Part shown: positions 35,801 through 44,289 of the stretch, piece after piece | How the letters are laid out: each line of letters starts with the position of its first letter | Numbering within the stretch: position 1 is the stretch's first letter | Source of the DNA: Ancylostoma caninum | Lineage: Eukaryota > Nematoda > Chromadorea > Rhabditida > Ancylostomatidae | Direction of reading: 5' to 3' | DNA: 64,000 bases | NCBI GenBank assembly: GCA_037903475.1 | Contig: JBAJFG010000601.1 | Coordinates: forward strand, 724,520-788,519 | Translations under genes and position numbers: made by a program | Notes under the pieces: model-generated | What the model was told of the DNA's origin: nothing | Seen by the model: the letters and a program-made list of their open reading frames with translations, nothing else | The model's database searches: none

Positions 35801-37483
35801 ACTCAGATGTTGTGGCGGGGAGCTGATTTCTTTTCATCGAGAACGGATATTCTTTTCAGATGGATGAGACTATCAGTAACGAGAGGGGCCCATTTTCATT
35901 TCTGGATTAGTTACACTATTGTCAAATTGAGGAGCTCGTGTTGACCAGTGAACAGTTGCCTGTCAATAATGCAGCTAGTACAGCAAATCGGCTTTGGTAA
36001 TCTTTCCAAAAACAAAAGAAGAAAAACGTGTCTCCTGAACTCCTAGACTCTGCACTTTTTGTCTCACTAACTCTTTCACTTCATTACTTTGAAAGCTAAG
36101 ACGTTCAGACGTCTCCATAATAGAGAAGAATCATAATGGATTCAAAGTGAACATAAGTCCGTTCTTTTTCGTTTCGCCAATTTTAATAATTTCAACATAT
36201 TTTATGTTCAAAAAAACCAAAGTGCACTTTTTTCTCCTCATGCTACTCTTCATTTTTTTACATTACTCAAACTTCATTGAACGTTACATTACTATCTTCA
36301 CAGATCATAGGGAACCACAAAAAAAAGAACTTCATTTGTGATTGAAAAAAAAACCCACGAGGCCACAAGGTTGCTAATTAGTTACACTGATATCAGTAGC
36401 ACTCAAATCCTTCTAAAACCTTAGGCTTGATTTCCTCCTTCACACTCTCCCTCTGATGAACGCTTGAGAAAGAAAGTTTTTTTTTGTAAAAAAAGACGAA
36501 ACTGCTAGGCGTTCTTTACAATCAAGGATGATTCAGTAGCAAGCCCAGCCACCGAACAACTAACACTGATCACCAGGCGACCTACTTTTTTTGCATCAGA
36601 TTCACAAAACAAGTCACTCACATCACTTCCTGGCAATCTGGACTTACACAGCTCATTCCAGTTGACGAGCTGCTGACGTCATTCGGGTACATTTGTCGGA
36701 CTTCTAACACCATATCGCTGAAGCACATGCGGATGGGGTTCAATGCACTGGTAATGAGGTTTTCCATTCAATACCGTGAAATCCTAGTGGTTTACTATCA
36801 GATGTACTTTTTTAGGTTATTTTATGGATTTGTACACTGTTTTTTTAAAAGCTTTGAGCTGTTTGCATCTCTCAAAAGAATTCTCATGCTGCTGCTATAC
36901 TCTTCGACGAGTTGCTGCGATTACATTGACAGTGGTTTTTATACGTATGGAGTGTTAGCGGCGCGTCGATGAGTGATGTTGCCGCTTTCGTTGGCAACCA
37001 ATCGATATGTACCAAAACCAATGTCATCGGTGATCGAGACCGGTACACTCCTTGAGAAGTATAGCAGTTGCCTTTGGCATTTGCAAACAAATAATTGAAC
37101 AAAATGAATCTACGGAATATGAACTTGATCTTTTTTACAATTTAAATTGCAGACCTACTGCCAGTCATGCATCAACCCGATTCTCTACGCATTCATCTCA
37201 CAGAACTTCCGTGCCACCTTCAAGTCAGCGTATTCTCGCATGAAACACCGCCTGCAGGTGAATGAATGTACAGCTCGTTTGGATCAATTCTTTTCCTAAA
37301 ACTACCACCAAACGCGTTTTCGACAGTTTTCGAGAGCGATTGCTTCAGGGCATGGAAGAAATGCGATCCAGAATGGGATCCTGTTCGTCTGCGTCTATGC
37401 TTTCCACGAGGAATCAACATCGGATATATGGCAGCAGTTTTAACACGCTGACTGTTCCAGGAAGGTGCGTTAAAAGTACTTAG
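17748..37483 (+). CDS. Rhodopsin-family neuropeptide-type GPCR, 13-exon gene
   Basis: This gene encodes a seven-transmembrane plasma-membrane receptor that should signal through heterotrimeric G proteins; the ligand is probably a neuropeptide. Exons, joined by eye from splice sites and phase: 17748-17888, 21757-21891, 23834-23944, 24002-24123, 24319-24382, 24437-24552, 34486-34518, 34648-34757, 34817-34976, 35028-35088, 36662-36750, 37153-37257, 37349-37483. Visible motifs are GN in TM1, SLSTADL in TM2, a TM3 Cys, ERY at the DRY position, an ECL2 Cys after HW, CWMP in TM6 and NPILY in TM7. The acidic N-terminus has N-glycosylation sequons (NMT, NCS). All joins keep phase except exon 6 to exon 7. 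Exons are clearly richer in GC than the introns. About 460 residues is a normal length for the family. Family membership is near certain; the ligand class (CCK/orexin/trissin-like flavour) is a guess. Confidence 0.88.
17889..21756 (+). other. GPCR intron 1 (3868 bp)
   Basis: The intron runs from a GTATGT donor to an ATTTAG acceptor. I saw no coding exon inside it. It holds a tandem duplication with C-runs at 20091-20224. Confidence 0.7.
20091..20224. repeat. Two-copy tandem duplication with C-runs
   Basis: Copies at 20091-20151 and 20159-20224 share a run of at least 10 Cs and then GGCTCATATCTCTGAAGTGC and TTAGCTATTATTGTGCC with no mismatch. They lie in GPCR intron 1. Confidence 0.85.
21757..21891 (+). 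CDS. GPCR exon 2: N-terminus end and TM1
   Basis: The exon has 45 codons between an ATTTAG acceptor and a GTATAG donor and is phase 0 at both ends. It encodes a Cys-containing stretch, the acidic TEEELFEAA, and then the hydrophobic TM1 ending in VGNAM, which carries the conserved GN of class A receptors. Confidence 0.85.
21892..23833 (+). other. GPCR intron 2 (1942 bp)
   Basis: The intron runs from GTATAG to TTGTTCAG. It contains one copy of a dispersed repeat with a G-run (22920-23165). No gene is seen. Confidence 0.7.
22920..23165. repeat. Dispersed repeat with G-run, copy 2
   Basis: It opens with GGCGGACGCACGAGG and a G-run, followed by ACTTTATAAAATAG and an AT-rich body. It is partner to 8870-9140 and lies in GPCR intron 2. 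Confidence 0.55.
23834..23944 (+). CDS. GPCR exon 3: ICL1 and TM2
   Basis: The exon has 37 codons between TTGTTCAG and GTGAAC and is phase 0. It encodes the basic first intracellular loop (NRFKRMRNVTN) and TM2 with SLSTADL, where the Asp is the conserved sodium-site residue. The following intron is only 57 bp. Confidence 0.9.
24002..24123 (+). CDS. GPCR exon 4: ECL1 and TM3
   Basis: The exon is 122 bases, phase 0 to phase 2. It encodes ECL1 with a conserved Trp (SHTWFMG), the disulphide Cys (RFACYS) and TM3 (SVLTMTMISFE). The ERY motif is completed across the intron to the next exon. Confidence 0.9.
24319..24382 (+). CDS. GPCR exon 5: ERY motif and ICL2
   Basis: The exon is 64 bases; its first G completes the Arg codon of E-R-Y. 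It encodes YLAIAYPM, typical of the second intracellular loop of peptide receptors, and a basic run (GRAKK). The acceptor is CATTATAG, the donor is GTGAGA and the next intron is 54 bp. Confidence 0.88.
24437..24552 (+). CDS. GPCR exon 6: TM4 and first part of ECL2
   Basis: The acceptor is TTTCACAG. It encodes TM4 (VILLIWLLSAVLAIP), then ECL2 with an NIS sequon and the HWC cysteine that should pair with the TM3 Cys. The best donor (AG/GTCAGT) leaves phase 2, which does not match the phase-0 exon 7; see the separate finding on this junction. Confidence 0.82.
24777..25429. mobile_element. 653-bp TIR element in GPCR intron 6
   Basis: The left end GGCCCGTAGTAAAGTGTC (24777-24794) is the exact reverse complement of GACACTTTACTACGGGCC (25412-25429). 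Flanking ATGAT occurs on both sides and may be the target duplication. The interior is full of short palindromes (GCGATGATCGC types) and has no coding frame with family features. Confidence 0.78.
25475..27465. mobile_element. 2-kb foldback element with 426-bp inverted arms
   Basis: The arms 25475-25900 and 27040-27465 are equal in length and almost identical when one is reversed, beginning TACAATACCGTCGGTAATCT. They include a run of AAAGACGC/GCGTCTTTT hairpins near the outer ends. The middle (25901-27039) has no transposase frame. The arm identity points to recent insertion or gene conversion. Confidence 0.88.
26570..27035. repeat. Older diverged copy inside the foldback element
   Basis: About 26590-26700 resembles the left arm in the same orientation (GGATGCGTGCAAGCTCATGC beside GGATGCGTTCAAGTTTATGC). 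About 26925-27035 resembles the right arm (TGTAGTTACAAGGCGCTAAT beside CGTAGTTATAATGCGCTATT). An ancient copy of the same family is therefore nested between the young arms. Confidence 0.65.
27466..32934. other. Intron sequence with no recognised gene
   Basis: I see no repeat family here. Two short minus-strand stretches (27778-28026 and 28909-28987) look somewhat exon-like but have no family assignment; see findings. Confidence 0.4.
32935..33245. repeat. TTCCGCGGA-rich repeat block
   Basis: GGAAGTTCCGCG, GGAACTTCCGCGG and close forms recur about ten times, in both orientations. They resemble the CGGAAATTCCGC repeats at 46803-47012 and 47629-47782. Long overlapping frames on both strands here reflect base composition. 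Confidence 0.6.
33356..33420. repeat. GCTGGGATTCATG dispersed repeat, copy
   Basis: GAGCTGGGATTCATGAAAAG and then CCAAGCAAACCAGCGATGG parallel the foldback at 38169-38318, which has GGCTGGGATTCATGGATGC and TAGCAAACCAAC. Confidence 0.5.
34190..34390 (-). repeat. tRNA-derived SINE-like sequence
   Basis: On the minus strand there is an A-box-like TAGCCCAGTGG (about 34369-34379) and a perfect B box GGTTCGATCC (34308-34317), spaced as in RNA polymerase III promoters. The cloverleaf stems do not close, and about 110 bp of unrelated tail follows. A tRNA-derived SINE or tRNA pseudogene is more likely than a working tRNA. It lies just upstream of GPCR exon 7. Confidence 0.6.
34486..34518 (+). CDS. 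GPCR exon 7 (tentative): end of ECL2
   Basis: This short 33-base exon lies between a good acceptor (GGATTCAG) and a weak donor (CTC/GTGCAG). It encodes QSWSLYEL, a Trp and YEL pattern typical of the ECL2/TM5 boundary in peptide receptors. In phase 0 it joins cleanly to exon 8 but not to exon 6. If the start is moved to 34458 (a weak GAG acceptor) the phase agrees at both ends, so the left edge is uncertain. Confidence 0.5.
34648..34757 (+). CDS. GPCR exon 8: TM5
   Basis: The exon follows the acceptor TTATTCCAG and ends before GTACGC in phase 2. It encodes MLLLIVFPVVTMSICYARV, a TM5 with its conserved Pro and Tyr, then the start of ICL3. The next intron is 59 bp. Confidence 0.87.
34817..34976 (+). 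CDS. GPCR exon 9: third intracellular loop
   Basis: The exon is 160 bases, phase 2 to phase 0, between GAATTTAG and GTCAGA. It encodes a Ser/Thr-rich ICL3 ending in the basic ARVAEANKKQ that leads into TM6. This loop is where G-protein selectivity and phosphorylation are usually set. Confidence 0.86.
35028..35088 (+). CDS. GPCR exon 10: TM6
   Basis: The exon is 61 bases between GTTTTAG and GTGCGT, phase 0 to phase 1. It encodes IVQMLISIVVMYTVCWMPT, the TM6 helix with the toggle-switch CWxP motif. Confidence 0.9.
35089..36661 (+). other. GPCR intron 10 (1573 bp)
   Basis: The intron separates TM6 from ECL3, from GTGCGT to CATTCCAG. No repeat family or gene is recognised inside. Confidence 0.65.
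36662..36750 (+). CDS. GPCR exon 11: ECL3 and start of TM7
   Basis: The exon is 89 bases between CATTCCAG and GTAATG, phase 1 to phase 0. It encodes DELLTSFGYICR and KHMRMGFNAL, an ECL3/TM7 entry like that of peptide receptors. Confidence 0.85.
36751..37152 (+). other. GPCR intron 11 (402 bp)
   Basis: The intron runs from GTAATG to AATTGCAG, between ECL3 and TM7. Nothing else is seen in it. Confidence 0.65.
37153..37257 (+). CDS. GPCR exon 12: TM7 NPxxY and helix 8
   Basis: The exon is 35 codons between AATTGCAG and GTGAAT. It encodes SCINPILYAF, the TM7 NPxxY motif, then SQNFRATFKSAYSRMKHR, an amphipathic helix 8. Confidence 0.9.
37349..37483 (+). CDS. GPCR exon 13: C-terminal tail and stop
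   Basis: The exon follows TTGCTTCAG in phase 0 and stops at TAG 37481-37483. It encodes a Ser/Met/Arg-rich tail (MEEMRSRMGSCSSASM) typical of a cytoplasmic phosphorylation tail. A donor-like AG/GTGCGT at 37464-37471 could instead splice on to a further exon, but the polyA signal at 37550 favours this as the last exon. Confidence 0.72.
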   Translation, partial: GMEEMRSRMGSCSSASMLSTRNQHRIYGSSFNTLTVPGRCVKST

Positions 37484-37549
37484 TGTTCTTCGTCTTCAAC
37501 ACAAAAATACAGACATGATGAATGGCTGGGAAAGCATGTACTACAGCCT

Positions 37550-37555
37550 AATAAA
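37550..37555 (+). promoter_or_regulatory. AATAAA polyadenylation signal of the GPCR gene
   Basis: A perfect AATAAA lies 67 bases after the TAG stop of exon 13, a usual 3' UTR distance for nematodes. Confidence 0.5.
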
Positions 37556-40289
37556 AGAAGCAAGTGCACGTTGAGGTGCAATCATTCAAAAATCCGAAAG
37601 TGCAACGATTCTAAATTCACAAGTGTGAAATAGAGGGATGTTCATCATGTAAGAATAAGGCAAAGAAGAATTCCTGCGAAATTCCATTTTAATTTTTAGC
37701 ACAGATTCTTCGGCCATGCTGATTGTGGACTTTCAGAAAGCAAGAGGAGAATAGTCGAGTAGTCAACCATCCCAGCTTCGCCGATCCTTATTGCATTTCC
37801 AAAACCATTCCCAGGGAAGATGGAAACAATTTTTGAGCTGATGAGTTGAGGGACTGCCTCATAAGTCTAAATTCGCGGAAATTTGCAAATCATTCCCAAT
37901 TCTCCTTGCTTGAGAAGTCTAGCTTAATAGCGAAACAGCGATGTTGTACGTACTCATGTGGCTTATCTTGTCTATCTTGACAAAGCATCGATGGTGGTTA
38001 TAAGTCACGATTGAAGGCGTAGATTACATAAATGTCATCCATGCAAACAAATTTCCCAAGGGCGTATACTTATTTATACAAAAAAAAAGATTTTTTTAAA
38101 GCTACTTCATAAGGTTTGCCCAATTTATCTTCAGTCATGAACTCACGTTTTCTCGAGGTTTTCCTCTGGGCTGGGATTCATGGATGCATAACTACGCGAA
38201 AGCAGGCTAGCAAACCAACTTTTGCGTCCTGCTCTTCCTAGCATTAAGCAGTCTATACGATAGCCAATCACGCTAATCATCGATGGCTTGCTTGCTTTTT
38301 GTTTCATGAATCCCAGCCTTGTTAAATAGATACGAGAGTGAACGTCTTGATTCGTGGTATTTTAAAGAGCACTTACGGATGACAAGCTTTCCAAAAAATA
38401 AGAGATCAACTAAACAATTTGTGGTCACACCATAATCTGTGGATTGTGGCCTGAAACTGCTCATGCGTTTGCGTCAATATCGACATGAACATGTGTAAGA
38501 AGCCTTTAGTCCTTTAGTGATGCTTAAGCACTCTTGGAACTCCATATATGGTGCAATCAATGAAAATGAGTGGCTTGAATAATTACGACGAAGAATTGTG
38601 TTCGCTTTTCTCGCAGTAATCCACCAGACTTCTTGGATCCATGATCATAAGAAAGGGGAACTGCTCGGATTAGAATGAAAATTTTTGCCCAAGACAGGCG
38701 TAACAACAATCGTCGTTTTGGACATAATTTTCAACTACCACCAAAGCACAGATCATTCTTCTCCTTTTCATGGGTGTAACATGTTTTCCTATAGCAATAC
38801 TGTTTTTCATTTCGATTTAAGAATGAAAAAGTAAATTTGTACGCAACTGCTCTCGGGAAGGCGTAACACAAATTGAATTGCACCTAAAAAATTGTTAAAT
38901 TAATTGACAAAAGGGATAAGCTAGGGTTTACGTTCTTGAAGCGAACCTAGCAGAGGATTGGAGGGGTTCAGCTTCATTTGAAAACTTTTTTATGAACTAG
39001 GATTAACGATGAACGATTTTTTAAAAGAATCAGTGAAATTACGCAGGTTTTCAAGCGTTCTTTGATCGAGCCGATATACGTAACTGCGGGTGGTGATCCC
39101 GATAATCCGTGCGTAGTAGTGCTTTCTCGCATATTAGCTCATCAATAGAGAAATGGCTTTTTTGAGAAGTCGCACTCTTACTGCACAGAGCTAAGGGAGC
39201 TCAGTCATTCTGTCCTTCGAAACTCTATGTCCATAGTGCGAAGACAGGGTAAAATGGAGAACACATTTCGAAATACTGGCACTTTTTGCAAAGCCATGGA
39301 GATACAAGAATGACTTTCTCACCTGGTTTGCTTTCAGGTCCGCCATTACCCCAAACATGTCTCGTGACGTCTCGCAGCTCTCACTATGCCGTCCAGGCTC
39401 CTCACTTTCCTGTGCGCTTAGAAGTGGACCCATCGCTCCCGACGCTCCTTCTACTTTCATCACAAGGTAACACTTTTGTCTACGTTTGAAGAAATAAAAC
39501 ATCGATATGCTTGATTTTCCTAATGATAATATAACATTTTTGAAGAATTGCGGAAATCTTCGAAGGCAATTTTCACTCTAACTATATGGGGCGTTGCTTA
39601 GTCGGTTCGATTAGTAATGACTATCCGAGAACTCCTCCCACTTGCACTTCTCCTTCTAGCCAAAGCCAAGTTATCCTGGATTGCCAAGGAGCAGTTCATG
39701 CTAGATGCGTGCGTAAGTTGCGCGCCAGAATCACGCATTCATCTGCATAGGATTTTTTGCAAGAACCGATCCACATAGCATGAATGCGTCTGACATGCGT
39801 CAAAAAAGTGTGTGATCCGATTCTTCAAATGGATGCACGAGGCCCGAACGCACAAATCTAGTATAAATTGCACTTAAGCTGATACGTACATCATCAAAGA
39901 GAAAACGCGAGTACTCGTAAACACGTGAGCTTAGTGAAGTTAGTAGACAGCCCAAAGTGTTAGGGCAACGGATTGAGGCTTGAAAGGGCAGCACGGTTCA
40001 GTTCTCTATATATTTATTAACTTTTCTTTTCAATGAGAATAAGACTGGGATTTCGAACAGTAACGACATCATTATCCGTTTTTTTTATCCGGTGTTGGGG
40101 AACATTCTTAGCTTTCCCGTACGCAATAAGACAACAACATCGGCTCAGCTACAAAGTCTGCATCAGATAGGAGCTAATCTGTTCATCTCTGGTCCTCACA
40201 TGACTAGGTGGATCACAGCATTTTTGCTTGCCGCGGCTTATCGCACCTATGTCGAAGGCATGCTTAGTAAGCTGCTTAGTTTGCCATTC
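37556..40289. other. No gene recognised downstream of the GPCR
   Basis: Apart from the foldback at 38169-38318 I find nothing supported. Short frames near 39191-39502 are open on both strands and lack domains. Confidence 0.4.
38169..38318. repeat. 150-bp foldback with GGCTGGGATTCATG ends
   Basis: GGCTGGGATTCATGG at the left end is inverted at the right end (TTCATGAATCCCAGCC, 38303-38318). The arms diverge inward. One-sided copies occur at about 3958 and 33357, so this is a dispersed MITE-like family. Confidence 0.65.
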
Positions 40290-41120
40290 CAAAAAAAACC
40301 AAGGTGAAAGCCCTGATGAAGGCGAAAACCTTAGTGAAGAACATGCATATTGATTTTTATCACGTTAGTTCGGATCCAATCGAGTGCCAAAATGGTGCAC
40401 CTTATGTCGAAGTCATTCCCGTCGTGGTTCTCCTTTCTATGTTTCCCCAGTGGACTTATTAAACCCTGCCGTCTTTTGCTCGCCAGCCGTTCATTCATGC
40501 GGACACTCAAAGAGCGACCGGTCCCACCGATGTATGTGGCATGGCAAGATACGCACTCTGTTTGGTAAACAACCCCTGACTTAGAGCAGTCACCAATTTT
40601 TTTTTGTTACTGCAAATGACACAGTTCGTCTCACAAAACTCGAAACTGATATTTCGGCTAGGAAAGCACTTGAGGCGTTATGGATTCTTGCACGTAATCC
40701 CGGGTTGAACAGCAAGAATGAGCAGATGTCTATAACTAGTGATCTGATGCCTTTCTTATTATTATGCGAGCTCTGAGATCGTCACGATACTGATGCACGC
40801 CTTACAAGACCACGGCTGCACGATTCAGTAGACACTCACCATCAATTTACGATCATTTGCTGTCGCGGTGGCCTTTTGCTTCGCTCTATCGGTGGACACG
40901 TGGAGAGTTCGTCCGCCGACTGGATGCTGAGTGAGTTGTCTAGCTAGGATGAGTCGAATGGGCGGGTGTGAGGAGGTCTTTGTTTGTTTAGAGCGTGAAT
41001 AGATGAACTTGCATCACTTTTGGGCCTCTGAAGACGACGTTGAGTCGAAAAGCTAGGCCATAATAAACGTGTCCTTATAACAACCTGAGTGGCAAAGAAG
41101 AAGTATCACATAAAGAGCGA
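40290..41120. pseudogene. Penelope-like element (PLE) remnant, 3' part, with internal inversion
   Basis: The minus strand over 40378-40636 encodes a CxxC segment (CETNCVICSNKKK), then VVYQTECVSC and TYIGGTGRSLSVR: the GIY-YIG endonuclease of PLEs, with VVY/YIG and the catalytic Arg. The plus strand from about 40637 to 40770 encodes the PLE C-terminus (ETDISARKALEALW, LNSKNEQMSITSDL, LLLCEL and stop). In an intact PLE these lie on the same strand, so the first segment is inverted. A one-base frame break lies before VVY. Non-coding PLE-like tail continues to about 41120 (GCCTCTGAAGACGACG). Confidence 0.72.
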
Positions 41121-41435
41121 GATTTAGCGGCGAGACCGCGCTCTAACGGTCTTGAGCCCTCCAGGCGAGACAGTGTTAACAACAATTTGACATTGCATAC
41201 CAGCAGTGTACGGAGCAGAGTAGCCCCTATGCTGGCGCTTTGGCTGGATGATGACGTCTTCGAAAGCATGGACGAGTGCTGTGGGATCCCAGCTAAGATG
41301 GAGCTCGCTCGTTGCATGCTTTTGCCGCACCTTTCATTGATGTCTTCGCTTTCATCTTTAAGAAGGGCAATGCAATTGACCAAACTCTAAATATTTCCGA
41401 ACTTTCTTCCATTACTCTCAAAATTTACAAGGAGG
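41121..41435. other. No recognised gene; open on both strands
   Basis: Frames of 67-102 codons overlap on both strands here without domain features. They may be remnant sequence flanking the Penelope-like element; I do not call them. Confidence 0.35.
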
Positions 41436-41439
41436 CCGG

Positions 41440-41995
41440 GTGCACAGATGGCGGACGAGTGTGACGGGGCCCCGCAGTTCAGAAAATAACGTCGGGATAC
41501 GGGTCCACGGATGGAGAAGGGTCTGCCGTGGCTCAATAGTGGCGGAAACGCCAGCATATGGGTGCACGAATAAAAACTTCGTCTGCCCTGGCCCAGTAGT
41601 GGGGAAATGCTAGGATACGGGTGCTCGGATAAAAAATGGGTCCGCGGTGGCCCAGTAGTTGGGAAAATGTCCCGATTGAGGTCCAGGGATGGAGACTGTG
41701 CCCGCAAGAGGCCCATTAGTTGGCAAAACACCAGAATACGGGCGAACAAATAAAGACAGGGTCTCCCCTGGCCCACTAGTGGGGAAAACGCAAGGGTACT
41801 GGTGCATTGATGGAAAATGGACCTGCCCTGGCCCAGTAATGGGTGAAAACGCCTCGATTCGGGTCAACGAATGGAGAAAGGCTCCTCCGTCGCTCAATAG
41901 TAAAACGCCACGATACGGGTGCACGAATGCAATAATGGGTCCGCCGTGGCCCAATGGTGGGGAAAACGCCAAGATGCACGTCTGCCTGTGGAACA
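41440..41995. repeat. Degenerate minisatellite, array A
   Basis: Units of roughly 70-75 bp repeat GGGTCC/GGTGC, CGGATGGA, CCTGGCCCAGTAGTGGGGAA and AACGCC about seven to eight times with heavy divergence. Frames of up to 133 codons on both strands (41387-42090) result from the repeat and are not genes. Confidence 0.75.
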
Positions 41996-42191
41996 GGGAC
42001 AAACTACGCGCTCATTCGTGTATCAGGCGACCACCTCTTCACCCTCCCTGTATGCTTAGCAGAAGCTCATCAGTTGTACGTAAAGCTTGAATAATCTCAA
42101 GTGAACGTCCTCACTACATTGGTTACACTGAAGTATTCACAGTTACTGAAGCCATCTGGAAGATATCCTCGTGAGTTGGGAGTTGCTGGTC

Positions 42192-42240
42192 ATAATGGGT
42201 CCATAGGTGTGGAAGAAATAATGGGTCCATAGGTGTGATA
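42192..42240. repeat. Short tandem repeat, two units
   Basis: ATAATGGGTCCATAGGTGTG occurs twice in direct order with a period of about 29 bp. Confidence 0.8.
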
Positions 42241-42435
42241 AAAACAATAGGTAGTATCACTGTACCGGAAATTAGCTTTAGATGTAGATGCGTGATTAGG
42301 AATTTGCAAGCAACGTTAGGATTACGAGAAGACTGGAAGACCGCTGTTGGCGTGGCGGCCAGACTGGTAGAATATACTCAATTCATAAGGAAGATTTCGT
42401 ATTTGAGCACAGATAATGATTAGTCTTGCTTGTCT

Positions 42436-42530
42436 GTTAAAGGCAGAGGGCCACCTCGTTCTGCCTCGCATGTAACAAGCTTTTGCACGTACCTCTAGTG
42501 GCTGCCCCACCCCACTTTCTAGCGTCCGGG
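42436..42530 (-). repeat. Dispersed repeat, inverted relative to 49745-49830
   Basis: The reverse complement contains AAGTGGGGTGGGGCAGCCAC and GTGCAAAAG. This matches the plus strand at 49770-49815 (AAGTGAGGTGGGGCAGCCAC and GTGCAAAAG). Confidence 0.65.
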
Positions 42531-42957
42531 AGGGGAGCTAGTCCTTAATAAACACATAGAAACAGGACTGAAGCGTCACCTCATAACGACAATCTAAAGT
42601 CTCGAATTGTACTGCGAACAAAGCATGTAGTGACCGAGCGAATCCGCCGCGAAAACTCAATCATTCAGGACTCGCAGCCCCACAGGAACGTCACGTGACT
42701 CCTCCCGACCACGGAGCCCTACGGACGCCTCCCAATCTAGCCGACCAAGGTTTAGCATACGGTAAACTCATGCCACATCACTTCTATGATGAATAAGGAT
42801 GAATAAGGCACTTGAGTAGACATCACAGTTTCGTTTAGTCCTCGGAGTCCAACGTCTTCCTCCCAAGCCTCAACAATGGAACCTTTCCACCGCTCAAGAA
42901 GCCCTACTGGTCATTCTGAAATTTCTATAGTTGTTCCCTCCAGGTAAAAACTTTCTA

Positions 42958-43220
42958 CAGTGAACGTCAATAGAGGTGGCCCATCTGCGGCCTCGAGAAG
43001 GACGCAGCGCGACGGCGCCGCGCCGCCAGGATCGATGTAGTCTGCCGCCGGAGCGCTATTTCTAGGCTCTCTTCTTCCCGATTCGGTCGAAAATCCTTGA
43101 AATCGGGTAGAAAATCCGGTAGAAATAGCATAGCAGCAGCAGAAACATCGGAACGCGCGGCGCGGTTGCGCGACGTCCTTCTCGAGGCCGCGAATGGGCC
43201 AACGCCATTGACGTCCACTG
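42958..43220. mobile_element. 263-bp TA-flanked MITE
   Basis: The left CAGTGAACGTCAAT and right ATTGACGTCCACTG ends start TIRs that run about 50 bp (GCGGCCTCGAGAAGGACG on both sides). TA flanks each end (42956-42957, 43221-43222), so this is of Tc1/mariner type. It is GC-rich inside and non-coding. A solo end matching ATTGACGTCC occurs at about 5573. Confidence 0.8.
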
Positions 43221-43798
43221 TATATACTTCTAAGGCTGTTCAGTATGAAGGCAAATGTTATCGTGAATGTTTAGACCAAGAAGCCCTACAAACGCATCAA
43301 CACAAACGGCGGCGTCTAGCAAAAGCAGCCCGCCTCCACCTGAGAAGGACCTGCTGACAGTTCTGGATGCAGTCAGGCCAAGAACACCTCCTTGCATCTA
43401 GAACACCATCTCTCGGCTTCTCCACACGTGTCGATTAGGATCACTTTGAACAAAAGCTCTATTGAAGTTATAAATGCTGCTTCGAAACGGGATGTATAGA
43501 GATCTCAAGAACTGATTTTTTTGTTATGTGTATGTAGCTCATAAAACTTCTACTGTCTTAATCTTACATCGGATGCATGCCCAGAATATAGAGGGTGTCC
43601 CAAAATAATGTTCATAGTTTTTGAACGTTGGTAACTCTAATAACGGAATGCGATAAGCATAAACATTTTTGGCTTTACATAGCTTAGAACTAGATGTATT
43701 CAACAGTCCGTCGTTGGCAGTAATGGATCGTCTGCAACACTTTAGGGTGATACTGATCGAGAAACTTAGGCTATTAGTTTTCTGGCTACTTTAGGTAT
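43221..43798. other. Mostly featureless; mariner-like end at 43591
   Basis: GAGGGTGTCCCAAAATAATG near 43591 resembles the terminal repeat of a mariner-family element. No partner end was found in the window. The rest shows nothing. Confidence 0.4.
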
Positions 43799-44289
43799 TA
43801 TTAGGTGCGTGCAAAAGTTCCGGGGCAGTTGTACCTAATTTTTTAAAACGCTACAACTTCACTCAAAATGAGCAAATTTGTTCACGACGAAAAGCGTTGG
43901 AATCTGCGTAAAGTTGCCAATATGGCACTGAAAAGACTTTTCCAGGAGCTATAAATTTACAGGTCTACACCTGTAATAGTGGCACACGTCGTTTTCCAGT
44001 AGGGTCTGTTCATTAAAAGTTTTACAGCGGAGGTAAAGTCATAGAAGGTTGAAATAGGAGTATTCTGTTAGAGGCAGGCATAAGGACTAATATAGGTTAG
44101 GCCTGAGTTTCGGGGCACGAATGGCCAATTCTTTATACGGTTGACACTGCAACATGCTGGTGTGCGTCAACCCACAGCCAGACCAGACCACATATTTCCG
44201 CCAGTGTCGGCCCTATGCTCAAGAGTTTTCCCGTGATTACTTTAGGGAAAAGAAACTAATATAGGACGATTATTGTATATTCATTAGAA

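Noticed and set aside
41387..42090. Overlapping 129-133 codon frames on both strands
   Set aside because: They follow the degenerate minisatellite period (array A) and occur in several frames at once.
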